From Lichtheimia corymbifera B2541 (Eukaryota > Mucoromycota > Mucoromycetes > Mucorales > Lichtheimiaceae): a stretch of 64,000 nt of DNA. The translations under genes and the position numbers were made by a program. Below the pieces are notes generated by a model, which was not told where the DNA came from, searched no databases, and was given only the letters and a program-made list of their open reading frames with translations. Shown in pieces: positions 37,721 through 49,106 of this stretch. The stretch lies in NCBI GenBank assembly GCA_000697475.1, contig JNEU01001151.1:1-64000 (forward strand). The letters are read 5' to 3'. Position 1 is the stretch's first letter, and every line of letters starts with the position of its first letter.

Positions 37721-40117
37721 GATAGCCATTGTATAGAAGTAGCTTTATTTACGTGTAGCAACTTGCTTACAATACATACAACTTCTTATGGATATGGACA
37801 TGGATATGGATATGGATCTGAATATTGGTTTAGTGGTGCATGGGATGGAAGGATGTGGATATATACAACGCGTGGAAAGAGAGCCTTGTTATGCATCCAT
37901 TGTCAGCATGCCTCTCATGCTATGATCCTGAACGATTAATCGCAGTTTACGTCCTACATCAAAGCAGCCACAATAATCATCCTTTGTGCGACCTGTCAAC
38001 CAAGTACAACCACCGTCATTAAACTCCATTGTTTGACACGCCATCATCAAGTGCCAACACACGTCCATCCAGTCAGCTATGCACAATGCACGCCTAAAGG
38101 ATAGAAGTTTCCCACGTCGACGTATCTCCCCGCCATTGAACCAACTCGCTGTACCTCTCAATCTATCTATTGTGAATGACGTTGGAAGATTAAAGATTTT
38201 TTAATAATACAACATTGCGTTGTCAATCATTTTAAGTTTCTACAAGACATTCCTTCTTCCTGAATTGGACCTTGTCGTGTATAGATCTTTGATGCATTTC
38301 ATTATAGTTGGCTGATTATACAAGATAACTCCACTTGTGAATGCTGTGAAAAAGGAAAAAGAGGGGAAGAGAAGGAACGGCTTGATTCATTGTGTCTTGA
38401 ACAAAGGCTACATTGGATAATAGACACACCTCCTTCTTTTTACGATTAGATGCTATGAATAATATGATACAAAATGCACATCCCTTTGTTGTGATTTTGA
38501 TCTTGTAAGATAGTTGTTTTTTATTCATATACGGCGGGAGATTAGACTATACAATGCTTCATTTGCATATAGCAAATATGATATGCAGCTGTTTCACGCA
38601 ATCATGTGTGTGCTTCTGTGAGGTCGGCTTATATATTATTCCGCATCAAGGTTAAAAATGCTTGCAAAAGCTGTTCTCAGTTGTGGATCAATGGGTTGTT
38701 TTGGTACTGGGCTAGTAGTAGGCTCCCATCAATATGATCGTGAGGTTTTGGTGCTGCTAACAGTGGCACTATAACATGGAGATAAGCGCTCTGAGAGTAC
38801 ATAAGCCATGTCAAAATGGTCGGGATGCCCTACCTTTCATTCAAGCATGCAAATGACAGATCACACCCAAAAATAGCACATGCAGTGGTGCTAGCATTCA
38901 TTTCACTGCATCATCATCGACGCTAAAAGTAAGTAATTGACAACCTAGTTACACCAGTTCTAAAAATGTAAAAGCATAAAGGGATTATCTTCCCTGTTGA
39001 CGGTCAATCGATGCTGCTAGATCTGCTAGATAAACATGAAATGCTAATGCAGCTGATGATCACCGCATTTGGCAAGACAGCTTGATCTCAATTGATTGTA
39101 CACTCCGACATTTGGGGGCGACACACATGGTATGATTTTGTTCTCACCACGTCAGCAGAGAGAGTATGTGTTTGCGTGTATGTTCGGTAGTACATGGCAT
39201 GCTTGTGTGTTTTTCCTTACATCATATGTTGGCTTGAAATGGTAGTATATGAGTCATTGGAGCACACAATTGAAAGAGTAAAATACGAATGAATAATGGA
39301 CAAAACAAGACAACTACCCGATGTAAAAGAATGCAGAGGCCTTGCATTCATTTGCTTGCATACAAAACATGTGCAAGGAATACAAACGAGCAATTGCAAG
39401 AAATCTCTCCATGTAACTATCTCCCTACACAACACAACAAAGAGAGTCAAGCCATGATAATAAAAAATGACATGATTCAGGTGGCGGATGCATAGTGTGA
39501 TGGATCATCCCCTTCAATGCCGAATCTTTGGAATAACGAGATGATAGATATATGGATTATAAATGTGACAGGAGGACATAAAGAGACAAGGAAAAGGCGA
39601 GCAAAAAGTATGTGATCTTTGGGAAATCAAATTACAGAGAGAAAGAGGTAGGATGTGGGGGGTGGTCGGGCTTAATGTCATTGGTTCCTTGCATTGAGGT
39701 ATCGAAAAAAGGGGCATCGAGGAGATCGTCATGGTGATGGGTATATACACACACAAAATGAATGGTACATTATATAACATTGAAGGAGAGAGAAAGAGAG
39801 AAGTATAACAATGGTCGTAAATGTCAATGAACTCATGTTGTTGTTGATGCTGACTATAAGTGGCAAGGTGTGGTTCCCGAGATTGCATGTTTCTTTCTTT
39901 CTTTGTATCCATCAAGCACAAGGCTGTAATAAATTAAAAACACTACTATGCATTAACCACGCTGTTCACCTTTTTTTTTCTCTTCTCCTGCTTGCCCCTT
40001 TCTTCGACCACATTCAACATCCCAACACTTTTTTTTCTTGCATCCCTTATCTTGGCAACTCGTTCTATCGTTTTTCTTTTTTCTTTCTCTTTTACATTAT
40101 CATCCTTATTAATCATC
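37721..40117. other. About 2.4 kb without a confident gene
   Basis: No long ORF. One coding-like island on the minus strand (about 38735 down to 38639) reads TSPVPKQPIDPQLRTAFA and ends after FNLDAE at a TAA. It lacks an identifiable upstream exon and may be a gene remnant. 39960-40110 is T/C-rich and likely the leader of the F-box/WD40 gene. Confidence 0.4.
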
Positions 40118-41864
40118 ATGAGCCTATGCACAGCAACAGAAGACGACCTTTCGCCCCCTGCCACTCCACCTAGCAGCAGCAGCAGTACAAGTACAACAAC
40201 AAGCCATGACAATGACCACCATCGCTGCTCATCACCTCCACATCACCCACGCTTATATACATCGTACGTCGACCTGTCCATGGGAGGTAGTCCTCAAAAG
40301 CTAATGTCCAGAATGGACAGTTCAAGGCTGGAATACATATGGTCCGTCAAAGACACCTTTACACAGCTCAACAACAAGCAACAACAATTGTTATTATCTG
40401 AGCTACTTTTATGTTGCGACAACCAACTGCTTGCTTTTGTACATTCGCTTATTGCTCCCAAGCTCAAGATTGACTTTTTACGGCAATTGCCTATTGAATT
40501 ATCGTTGCATATCCTTCAGTATGTCAATGATCCTTATACCCTTACTCGGGCATCACAAGTGTCTGTTTTCTGGAATATGCTACTCAAGGATGAGTCGATA
40601 TGGAAACGCATGTGCCAGCGGCATCTCGAACTACAACGCCGCCGCCAAATGTCCCCCCATTCCACGTTACCACAGCTTCCGATATCCAAGGCAACCACAG
40701 CATTATCCATACGATCTTTTCGACATTACTATAAGCGATTGTATACCATTGATGGCGCATGGAACAAGGGAGGAGGCAAATTAACATCATGTCCAAACAA
40801 CATTCAATCTTCTTTGGTGACCAGTCTGCAAGTACAAGATCCTTTCATTGTTGTCGGGTGTGACAATCACCGAATAGAGGTGTTTGATAGCATCACAGGC
40901 AACCATGTGCGCACATTAACGGGTCACGAGGGTGGTGTGTGGGCCCTTCAATTTGTCAAGGTCAGCGAACAGGAGACCATTCTTGTATCTGGAGGATGCG
41001 ATCGGTAAGTAGGCTATACGTACACAGCCTTGTCTTCTTCCATGATGATTGACCCATATATATATCCATAGTGAATTGCGAGTATGGGAATTGAACAGCG
41101 GTACATTGCGTCATGTGCTAAGAGGGCATTCATCCACGATTCGATGCCTGAAAATGCGTGATGCACAAGTTGCTGTGACCGGCTCACGGGATGCTACCTT
41201 ACGAATTTGGGATGTACAACGAGGAACTCTAAAGCATTTATGTGTCGGACATCAAGCCAGTGTGCGTTGCATTGATATCCATGACAACCGCGTTGCATCG
41301 GGTTCATATGATCACACAGCACGATTATGGGATATGGATACGGGCGAATGCTTGCAAACCTTTACAGGCCACCATTCACAAATCTATGCCGTCGTTTTCG
41401 ATGGCACTCGTGTCATGACAGGCTCTCTTGATTCAACAATCCGTGTATGGTCAGCTTCATCGGGTCAATGTCTTGCTACGCTTCAAGGTCATACATCACT
41501 TGTGGGTCATTTACAATTATTACCATCCGACCCCTCCTTACTTGTCAGCGGTGGATCAGATGGATGTTTACGAGTATGGGATCTTGACCGTTACGAATGC
41601 CGACATCGGATATCTGCCCATGATAATTCAGTAACATGCTTACAATTCGACGACAGGCGTATCCTAAGTGGTGGTAGTGATGGACGTGTCAAACTCTGGG
41701 ACTTGGAAACAGGCACACTTGTACGCACATTTACGAAACCAGCAAGAACGGTGTGGAAACTCCAGTTTAATGATACAAAAGCAGTCGTTGTTATGCAGAG
41801 GTCACGAGCCACGAATCGACAAACAACTGCCATTGAATTGCATGATTTCGACATTCTCAAATAA
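40118..41864 (+). CDS. F-box/WD40 substrate receptor of SCF ubiquitin ligase (Cdc4/Fbw7-like)
   Basis: Exons 40118-41004 and 41072-41864 give 559 residues. Residues 1-65 are low complexity (Ser, His, Pro). Residues about 75-115 resemble the dimerisation D-domain that precedes the F-box in Fbw7/Pop1. The F-box lies at about 118-165 (FLRQLPIELSLHILQYV). Seven or so WD40 repeats run from about 230 to 550, with GH...WD spacing (e.g. TLTGHEGGVWALQF, GSRDATLRIWDVQRG). Such proteins bind Skp1 through the F-box and phosphodegron substrates through the propeller, feeding them to cullin-1 ligase. The substrate is unknown. The frame is open upstream to 39992, but that part is leader-like (FFLASLILATRSIVFLF), so ATG 40118 is preferred. 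Confidence 0.9.
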
Positions 41865-41966
41865 AAAAAAAGTTTTACACACACACACACACGCATACAC
41901 ATGTACATATATAGCCTAATATAAAGCATCTTTTATTCACACGCACGTACGTACGTATACCCTATT

Positions 41967-43157
41967 TTAGTAGCCGTAGCGATATTCTTCTTCACGTCCA
42001 CCATGGTGACCCTTATGTTCGTCGTATGCATGCTTGGCGAGTAAACCAACACCGAGAGCAATAGCACCACCCACAGCTGCATCAGAGGCAACAGCCTTAT
42101 TGCGTAAACCCTTGACGCGTTTTTGATGTCCTTCATTGACATAAGAATGGCCTTGTGTTACGGGCTGCATAGCACCATTGCCAAAAGTCAGATGCACCTC
42201 GCCAGCTGGTTTGTTGCTGACAGTGTAAATAGGGAACACAGCATTAAGACCCTGAGGACCCACTTGATTAAGAGGGATAGCTGCAAATCCAATGACTTCA
42301 TCAAATCCAGCACGTTCTGCATCCATCACTTCAATATATAGCTCTTGACCGCCCATAGGCAAAGTAAACGATTGGTTCCACGAACAATTTTTGCCTGCGT
42401 TCTTTTGCGTAGCTGTCTTTTGAAATGAGTTGGGGTCCTGGTAGTTGACTGTGAATTGAAGATAAGGATCGTTTTTGCCAAACTTTTCCACATCCACCAT
42501 ATTCGATGCCGAGTTTACAAGCAAGGTCAATTGTTGTTGGCCATAGCCACCATAAGGTGGTTGTTGGGGTTGACCATAAGATGGTGGTTGCTGCTGCTGT
42601 TGCTGTTGACCATAAGGTGAGTACGCATCACGTTGTTGAGGTGGTGGTGGCTGGCTATATGGGCTGCTTGTAGGAGGAGGAGGAGGTTGACTATAAGGGC
42701 TGCTTGTAGGAGGATAAGGGCTACCACTTCCAGGAGGTGGTGGTGGAGGTTGAGAATATGGGCTGGCATCACTTGGAGGATAAGATGGTGGAGGTGGTGG
42801 TGGTGCACCATAAGATGATTGCTGTTGCGTACCATAAGGTGAAGGAGGTTGTGGTGGTGCACCATAAGGTGAAGGAGGTTGTGGTGGTGCACCATAAGGT
42901 GCTGGTGGTTGTGAGGGTGAACCATAAGGTGCGGGTGGTTGTGGTGGTGCACCATAAGGTGCTGGTGGAGGAGGCTGATGAGTATAAGCAGGATTAAATC
43001 CACCGGGACCAGGCGATTGCTGATATTGGCTTGGAGGATAAGGTGAATTGCTTGAGGGGGGGTATGTATCTTGTGGTGGATATGCAGGAGGATACGATGG
43101 ATTACTGCCACCTGGTGGTGGAGGATAAGACGAAGGTGGTTGCTGATATGGATACAT
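41967..43157 (-). CDS. Proline/tyrosine-rich C2-domain protein
   Basis: Single exon, 396 residues. Residues 1 to about 205 are low complexity Pro, Tyr, Gln and Ser, with tandem APYGAPPQPP-like decapeptides encoded by a visible DNA tandem repeat (42830-42960). A C2 domain follows at about 212-330 (LTLLVNSASNM, KNDPYLQF, WNQSF, LYIEVMDAERAGFDEVIG), suggesting calcium-dependent or calcium-independent membrane binding. Near the C-terminus there is a Gly/Ala hydrophobic stretch (AVGGAIALGVGLLAKHAYDEHKG) followed by a His/Gly/Arg tail. Similar architecture is known in fungal and plant stress-linked C2 proteins. The exact role is unknown. The absence of introns is unusual in this window. Confidence 0.85.
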   Translation of the reverse strand: MYPYQQPPSSYPPPPGGSNPSYPPAYPPQDTYPPSSNSPYPPSQYQQSPGPGGFNPAYTHQPPPPAPYGAPPQPPAPYGSPSQPPAPYGAPPQPPSPYGAPPQPPSPYGTQQQSSYGAPPPPPPSYPPSDASPYSQPPPPPPGSGSPYPPTSSPYSQPPPPPTSSPYSQPPPPQQRDAYSPYGQQQQQQQPPSYGQPQQPPYGGYGQQQLTLLVNSASNMVDVEKFGKNDPYLQFTVNYQDPNSFQKTATQKNAGKNCSWNQSFTLPMGGQELYIEVMDAERAGFDEVIGFAAIPLNQVGPQGLNAVFPIYTVSNKPAGEVHLTFGNGAMQPVTQGHSYVNEGHQKRVKGLRNKAVASDAAVGGAIALGVGLLAKHAYDEHKGHHGGREEEYRYGY

Positions 43158-43841
43158 TATCAGGCGTTACGCGTGCAGAAGGAAAGAGCGTGTTATTGTT
43201 GGTGTGGATATAAGACCTATTTATACCAACACAATAAGGCTGAGTCTGATATGCCAAGACTAAATGTCAGTTGCTTTGCCGTTTCTCCTTGATTTGTCTA
43301 TTCTCCAAATGAAGTAAATATCTTGAACGACGTGCCACTTTCCAGTTTTCAGGATCACTCATGTCTTTTATATATCAATCAATCGTGGGTAAAAAGTGTT
43401 TTAGCATAAGCTTTCTTCAATAATAAAACCACGGGTAAAATGAACGCATGGTCATTAAAGCCCATTCGCAAATATACCTCAAGAGCATATTAGAATGATA
43501 GATGGTGTAATAAGGTTATCAAGACTGCATATGCTGATGACCAATTTCATCACTGTCTTTTGATAGGCAGTTGTTCACCCCAAAATGTGTGATATAAAAG
43601 AAATCAAATGATGACAATCAATGTATATATCATGGCTAGTGTATATGATGAATTAGGCAGCTGATGAGACCTTGTATGTATTCAAAATGAAAAGTTGGGT
43701 ATATATGTTGATTGTCGGTTTAAATGATAAGCGGGTGTGTCGGGCGGGGGAATGGGGGAGGGGAACGAGCGAGACACACAGACGACAACAGATCCCGCAT
43801 TGGGAAGAAGCTCTCTCTTTTCTCGCCTCTGTGCATTATTG
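43158..43841. other. Divergent promoter region of the C2-protein and RPL9 genes
   Basis: No ORF is supported. Bases 43811-43831 (CTCTCTTTTCTCGCCTCT-like) are a pyrimidine tract next to the inferred RPL9 leader, as is common at ribosomal-protein transcription starts. Confidence 0.45.
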
Positions 43842-43975
43842 GTAAGTGAGGAATAGGATGGATGAATGATAGAATGAGTGGATGAATTGGATGGATGAAT
43901 GGATGGATGGAAAGGATGAATGAACTAATCACGAGATTTCCTTTGTGTGTATGTGCATATAGGGATTAACCGACC

Positions 43976-44622
43976 ATGAAGGTAAATTCGACTTCAACCC
44001 AGTGTGTCCCGAGATAATATACTGATATCACCCTCCCTCCCTCCTCCTCCAACAACAGGATATCTCCAAGGACGACCAACTCACTATCCCTGAAGGTGTT
44101 AAGGTCAGCGTCAAGTCTCGCCTCATTACCGTCACTGGTCCCCGTGGCACTTTGACCAAGAACTTGCGTCACTTGAACATTGAAATCAAGCACGATGGCA
44201 AGCAGACCTTGCGTTTCACTGTTTACCACGGTGCCCGTAAGCACGTTGCTGCTATCCGCACCGTCCGCTCTATTGTCAACAACATGATCACTGGTGTCAC
44301 CAAGGGCTTCCAATACAAGATGCGTTATGTGTATGCTCACTTTCCCATCAACGTTATTGTGAACGGTACCAACGACGCCGTCGAGATCCGCAACTTTTTG
44401 GGCCAAAAGGTTGCTTTCCAAGTCAAGATGCGTGAAGGTGTCCACTGTGAGGCTTCCAAGACCCAAAAGGATGAGTTGGTCATCACTGGTAACGACCTTG
44501 AGAACGTTTCCCAGTCCGCCGCCGATATCCAGCAAACTTGCCGTGTCCGCAACAAGGATATCCGTAAGTTCTTGGATGGTATCTACGTTTCCGAGCGCAA
44601 CGTCATCGAGCAGGACGAGTAA
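43976..44622 (+). CDS. RPL9: 60S ribosomal protein L9 (uL6)
   Basis: Exon 1 is only 6 bp (43976-43981, ATGAAG), followed by a 77-bp intron and exon 2 at 44059-44622, giving 189 residues. uL6 sits near the factor-binding site of the large subunit. Conserved landmarks are [59 protein letters not shown] and the C-terminal [15 protein letters not shown]. Codon use is strongly biased to C/G-ending codons, as expected for a highly expressed gene and unlike its neighbours. An additional 5' UTR intron is likely at 43842-43962 (GTAAGT...ATAG), ending 13 bases before the ATG. Yeast RPL9 is 191 residues, so the length is right. Confidence 0.95.
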
Positions 44623-44770
44623 ATTCCTTGTACATTGATCGGTAAATAAAAAGGAATATCCTTTTGTGTATTCTTAATATGCGGATGGAGGCTTTTAATG
44701 TGTTTATATACGTGATGGATGAAAAATGGATATGTGTACAATGGGAAAATGCTGGCTGCTGCTGCTAATA

Positions 44771-47089
44771 TTACATTCCAAGATAGCTGTATTCTCCAAG
44801 ATAGGCAGAGGTGTCATAATCGGTATCGGCATAATAGGGAAGAGCATTGGCAACATGGATGGCTTCAAATGAGTGCTCAGGCGTGTGATGATCTAAAAAT
44901 AACACATAAGTCATCCTCTCTCGTTTTACCCAATGATCCCGCTAACTTACCATTGCGAAAAGTGCCCACTGCCATGCATTTACTACAAAGATCAACCTCC
45001 TCACTGATATCGCAAACTGTACACTTGTAACGAACACCAACAATCGGTTCCACTCCGCATGCATCACACTGTACATATCCATCATCAGTTTCCTCTATCA
45101 TATGACATCGCAAAAACCAGCCTCACTTACTGCATAGCCTTCATGGATAGCCACCTCATTGTTTGATCCAGTATCGGTGTTGCCAGTCGGAGTTGCATCA
45201 GGTTTGGCAACCTTGAGCATGGTCTTTTTAACATCATCTTCATCATCTGACATGAGTGCAGCTGCAGGTGCTTGGGCCGTTAAATAGTGTGTGCCGGATA
45301 TCCTAAATAGTTTCTCATAGTTGAGCATTTGCCCTTCATTGCCAATCCCAAAGCTCCATCATACCTGGTGTTTGTGATCCCTCCTGACACCATAGCATTA
45401 TATCCCGGACCTGATGTCCTTGACGTTGATGATGATCTAGCAGCTCTTGCTGCCGCTGCCGCTGCTGTTGCTGCCGCTGTGTTTCCTCCTCCACGCCCTT
45501 TGACCTTTGTGACCTTCCTTTTAGCCTTTGGTAAGCTTGAAGGCTAAAGAGAATACTTAATCAGATCAAAGTAACAATCACAATGTAAATAATGACTTAC
45601 AGGAATACTGACACGTCCTGGTACAGGTAAACCAAGTTTGGCAAGTTTGATGAAATATTTTTGGACGCGACTCGCAACTTGTTTGGTGGTGCGCGTCCCC
45701 AAAGCTTTGGATATCTTGAGGAAGCGTTGTGATTGTACTGGCTCATCAGGGTAAACTTCCAATAGTTCTTCCAATCGACGCTACAAAGGACAATGAGAAT
45801 CTACTTTTTGTTTTCCATAAATATACACGTTACCTGTTCCTCATCGGTCCACGGTTGGTTGTAGGTAGCTGCTCGATGTTCCATCTATTTCATCAGGATA
45901 GAGCATAAATACCATATCATTAAATTCCGTATCATATGCCTAACACTTACAGTGCTGCTTGTATCCTCCTCCATTTCATTTCGTGGTGTGGCACTATAAA
46001 GCAAGAAAATCGATCCAATGAGATTCATCAAAAATACAAGATGTGAACAGAAGAATATATACCTTAGCATAGCCCCATAATTAAAGTCACTGGGTGTCAT
46101 GGGCCCTGTTTGGGTGGTGGACATACGCCGCTTGCCTTTGCCTTTGCCAGAAAACATACCCATCTCGGATCCTGTAACTGCTTGTGCTTTCCCCCCTTCG
46201 TCATCTGATTCCTTGTCTGAAAGATCCACCGAGGAAGCACGTGTAGAAGGGACTTGACCAACAATACGCGATACCCGTGCCATTTCCTTTTGCATATGAC
46301 TAACTGTACTCGATGGTGATGATGGTTCTTGTCGAAGGTGAGAAGATGATGGGTAATCCAAGACATTCTAATATGAGCATGTTAACAAACACAGCACATG
46401 GATACCTATATTATTATACATACCCGAAACACTGGAGGTTGTTTGAGAGTACCCTGTACCAATGCGGATAACATTGCTATAACATTGTCAGTCCATCATT
46501 CTATTTCCCAGACTAGTATGAACTGGTATATCTACCTGCTCTTTCCATCATCCGATGCTCGGGAATATATCGATATTTTGTCCAGTCAACGGGAGGCGCA
46601 CAAGCAATCTTTTGAAGTTTGGGTACACGACGTCGCGTTTTCTATTGTGATATCCAGTGAGATTCCACACACACTATCTCACGTGTAAATGTGCGATGAT
46701 GATTTACCTTTTCCTTGAGATCGGTCAAAAACTGAAAAGGATGATCAAGTGCCTCTTGTTTAAGTGAATAAAGTGTTTCAACATCCTTATTGGCTTGTTG
46801 CAGTTGCCGTCGCAGGACATTCAAAGTTGCCACGGTGCTTTTATAACTATAAGTGATAACACGGGAGACCAATCAACAAAACGAACCATAGTACAAGCGT
46901 TTTAACTTACTCGTCGTTTTCCTCCAGCTTGGACTTGTTGGTGGACGTGTCATTATTGGCTGTTGCTGCTGCTGTTGCGTCTGCTTCAGGCTCGTTGTCT
47001 TTCTTCATGGTAGTAGTGGCATGATCGGAAGAGGCATGGTTGGAAGGAGGTGTTGTCGTCTGCTCAGAAACGGGTGCTTGAACCGGCAT
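44771..47089 (-). CDS. ZZ-type zinc finger and Myb-domain protein, ZZZ3-like
   Basis: Twelve exons on the minus strand: 47089-46911, 46846-46708, 46641-46536, 46476-46424, 46367-46063, 45993-45951, 45884-45834, 45780-45601, 45543-45365, 45302-45131, 45092-44951 and 44892-44771, giving 556 residues. A short coiled coil lies at about 60-105. A SANT/Myb domain sits at about 286-350 ([20 protein letters not shown], then [17 protein letters not shown]). A ZZ zinc finger lies at about 475-535 ([16 protein letters not shown], then DLCSKCM, then HHTPEH as the His pair). This order and the [13 protein letters not shown] signature match ZZZ3, a histone-reader subunit of the metazoan ATAC acetyltransferase complex. 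A fungal role in chromatin is inferred only. The ATG at 47089 is the first in frame. One acceptor (45093-45094) is a TAGAG choice forced by frame. Confidence 0.85.
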
Positions 47090-47720
47090 GCTTCCAAAAC
47101 AAGGTTCATGTGGATTGAAAGAAAGTGGCAAATGGGGGGTTGCTGTGAGAGAATGGATCGAGTATTAAATAGATCGCGGAGTGCAAGAAAAGAAAAGCAA
47201 GCGGAAGAGGATCTCCAGTCTTTGTGTCAATTGTCGGGGCTATGCAGTCACTTTGGTATCCACCTATGTGAAACAATGAGGCCTCGATTATATGTATACA
47301 CGCACAACAATATAGAAGAATGGATGATGCTTGTAAATAAACTCGCTCACTGTATGCAAGATGACAGCTTGCATTCTTGTTCCCATAAATGACACATAAC
47401 ACAAATCTCGATTCCACCACCTGGTCTTTTAGATCATGCAACACCGACTCAAGTGTGGGAGGTTGTAATACAAAAAGGTCTCACGATTTCGAAGAACGGT
47501 TACATATGGAAAAGAGAACGAGGAAGGGGGGAATGTACACTTTTTTCGGATATCACTGGCGCATGTTTGGGATGGCAAGTGGCGTTATGTAATTGGAGTA
47601 AGTGGCACCGAGTAAAAAATGATACGCAACTATCTTAAATAAGTGACATATTATCTTGCCGTTCATATCTATGACAAATAGCTTTGTTCACGAAGAACGG
47701 TTTATCCAGCTCATTGCTAA
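47090..47720. other. Spacer before the satellite
   Basis: No supported gene. Just before the satellite, a plus-strand frame from the ATG near 47669 (MTNSFVHEERF) runs into the first satellite units and stops at the first 20-bp word. Confidence 0.4.
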
Positions 47721-49079
47721 CTTGACAAATGGGTTGACGAATGGGCTGCTGAGTTGACGAATGGGTTGACACATGGGTTGACAAATGGGTTGACAAATGG
47801 GCTGCTGAGTTGACGAATGGGTTGACAAATGGGCTGCTGAGTTGACGACTGGGTTGACAAATGGGCTGCTGAGTTGACGAATGGGTTGACAAATGGGTTG
47901 ACAAATGGGTTGACGAATGGGCTGCTGAGTTGACGAATGGGTTGACAAATGGGCTGCTGAGTTGACGACTGGGTTGACAAATGGGCTGCTGAGTTGACGA
48001 ATGGGTTGACAAATGGGTTGACAAATGGGTTGACGAATGGGCTGCTGAGTTGACGAATGGGTTGACAAATGGGCTGCTGAGTTGACGACTGGGTTGACAA
48101 ATGGGCTGCTGAGTTGACGAATGGGTTGACAAATGGGTTGACAAATGGGTTGACGAATGGGCTGCTGAGTTGACGAATGGGTTGACAAATGGGCTGCTGA
48201 GTTGACGACTGGGTTGACAAATGGGCTGCTGAGTTGACGAATGGGTTGACAAATGGGTTGACAAATGGGTTGACGAATGGGCTGCTGAGTTGACGAATGG
48301 GTTGACAAATGGGCTGCTGAGTTGACGACTGGGTTGACAAATGGGTTGACAAATGGGCTGCTGAGTTGACGAATGGGTTGACAAATGGGTTGACGAATTG
48401 GCTGCTGAGTTGACGAATGGGTTGACAAATGGGCTGCTGAGTTGACGACTGGGTTGACAAATGGGTTGACAAATGGGCTGCTGAGTTGACGAATGGGTTG
48501 ACAAATGGGTTGACGAATTGGCTGCTGAGTTGACGAATGGGTTGACAAATGGGCTGCTGAGTTGACGACTGGGTTGACAAATGGGTTGACAAATGGGCTG
48601 CTGAGTTGACGAATGGGTTGACAAATGGGTTGACGAATTGGCTGCTGAGTTGACGAATGGGTTGACAAATGGGCTGCTGAGTTGACGACTGGGTTGACAA
48701 ATGGGTTGACAAATGGGCTGCTGAGTTGACGAATGGGTTGACAAATGGGTTGACGAATTGGCTGCTGAGTTGACGAATGGGTTGACAAATGGGCTGCTGA
48801 GTTGACGACTGGGTTGACAAATGGGTTGACAAATGGGCTGCTGAGTTGACGAATGGGTTGACAAATGGGTTGACGAATTGGCTGCTGAGTTGACGAATGG
48901 GTTGACAAATGGGCTGCTGAGTTGACGACTGGGTTGACAAATGGGTTGACAAATGGGTTGACGAATTGGCTGCTGAGTTGACGAATGGGTTGACAAATGG
49001 GTTGACAAATGGGCTGCTGAGTTGACAAATGGGTTGACAAATGGGTTGACGAATGGGTTGACAAATGGGTTGACAAAAC
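47721..49079. repeat. Satellite of 120-bp higher-order units
   Basis: Built from two words: a 12-mer (GGGTTGACAAAT) and a 20-mer (GGGCTGCTGAGTTGACGAAT or ...GACT). Five 12-mers and three 20-mers make a 120-bp unit. 47821-48300 holds four identical copies of one arrangement. 48301-48900 holds five identical copies of a second arrangement, marked by GACGAATTGGCTG. Shorter irregular stretches flank both. On the minus strand all three frames are open for 462-499 codons, because the 12-mer has no stop in any frame and the 20-mers rotate the frame. These ORFs read FVNP, STHL and CQPI peptides and are almost certainly not proteins. Confidence 0.95.
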
Positions 49080-49106
49080 TTCTCTTTACGACCAGGGTCG
49101 GATCTA

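Noticed and set aside
42527..43111. 194-codon His/Leu-rich ORF opposite-frame in the C2 gene
   Set aside because: Shadow of the Pro-rich tandem repeat of the C2 protein in another frame.
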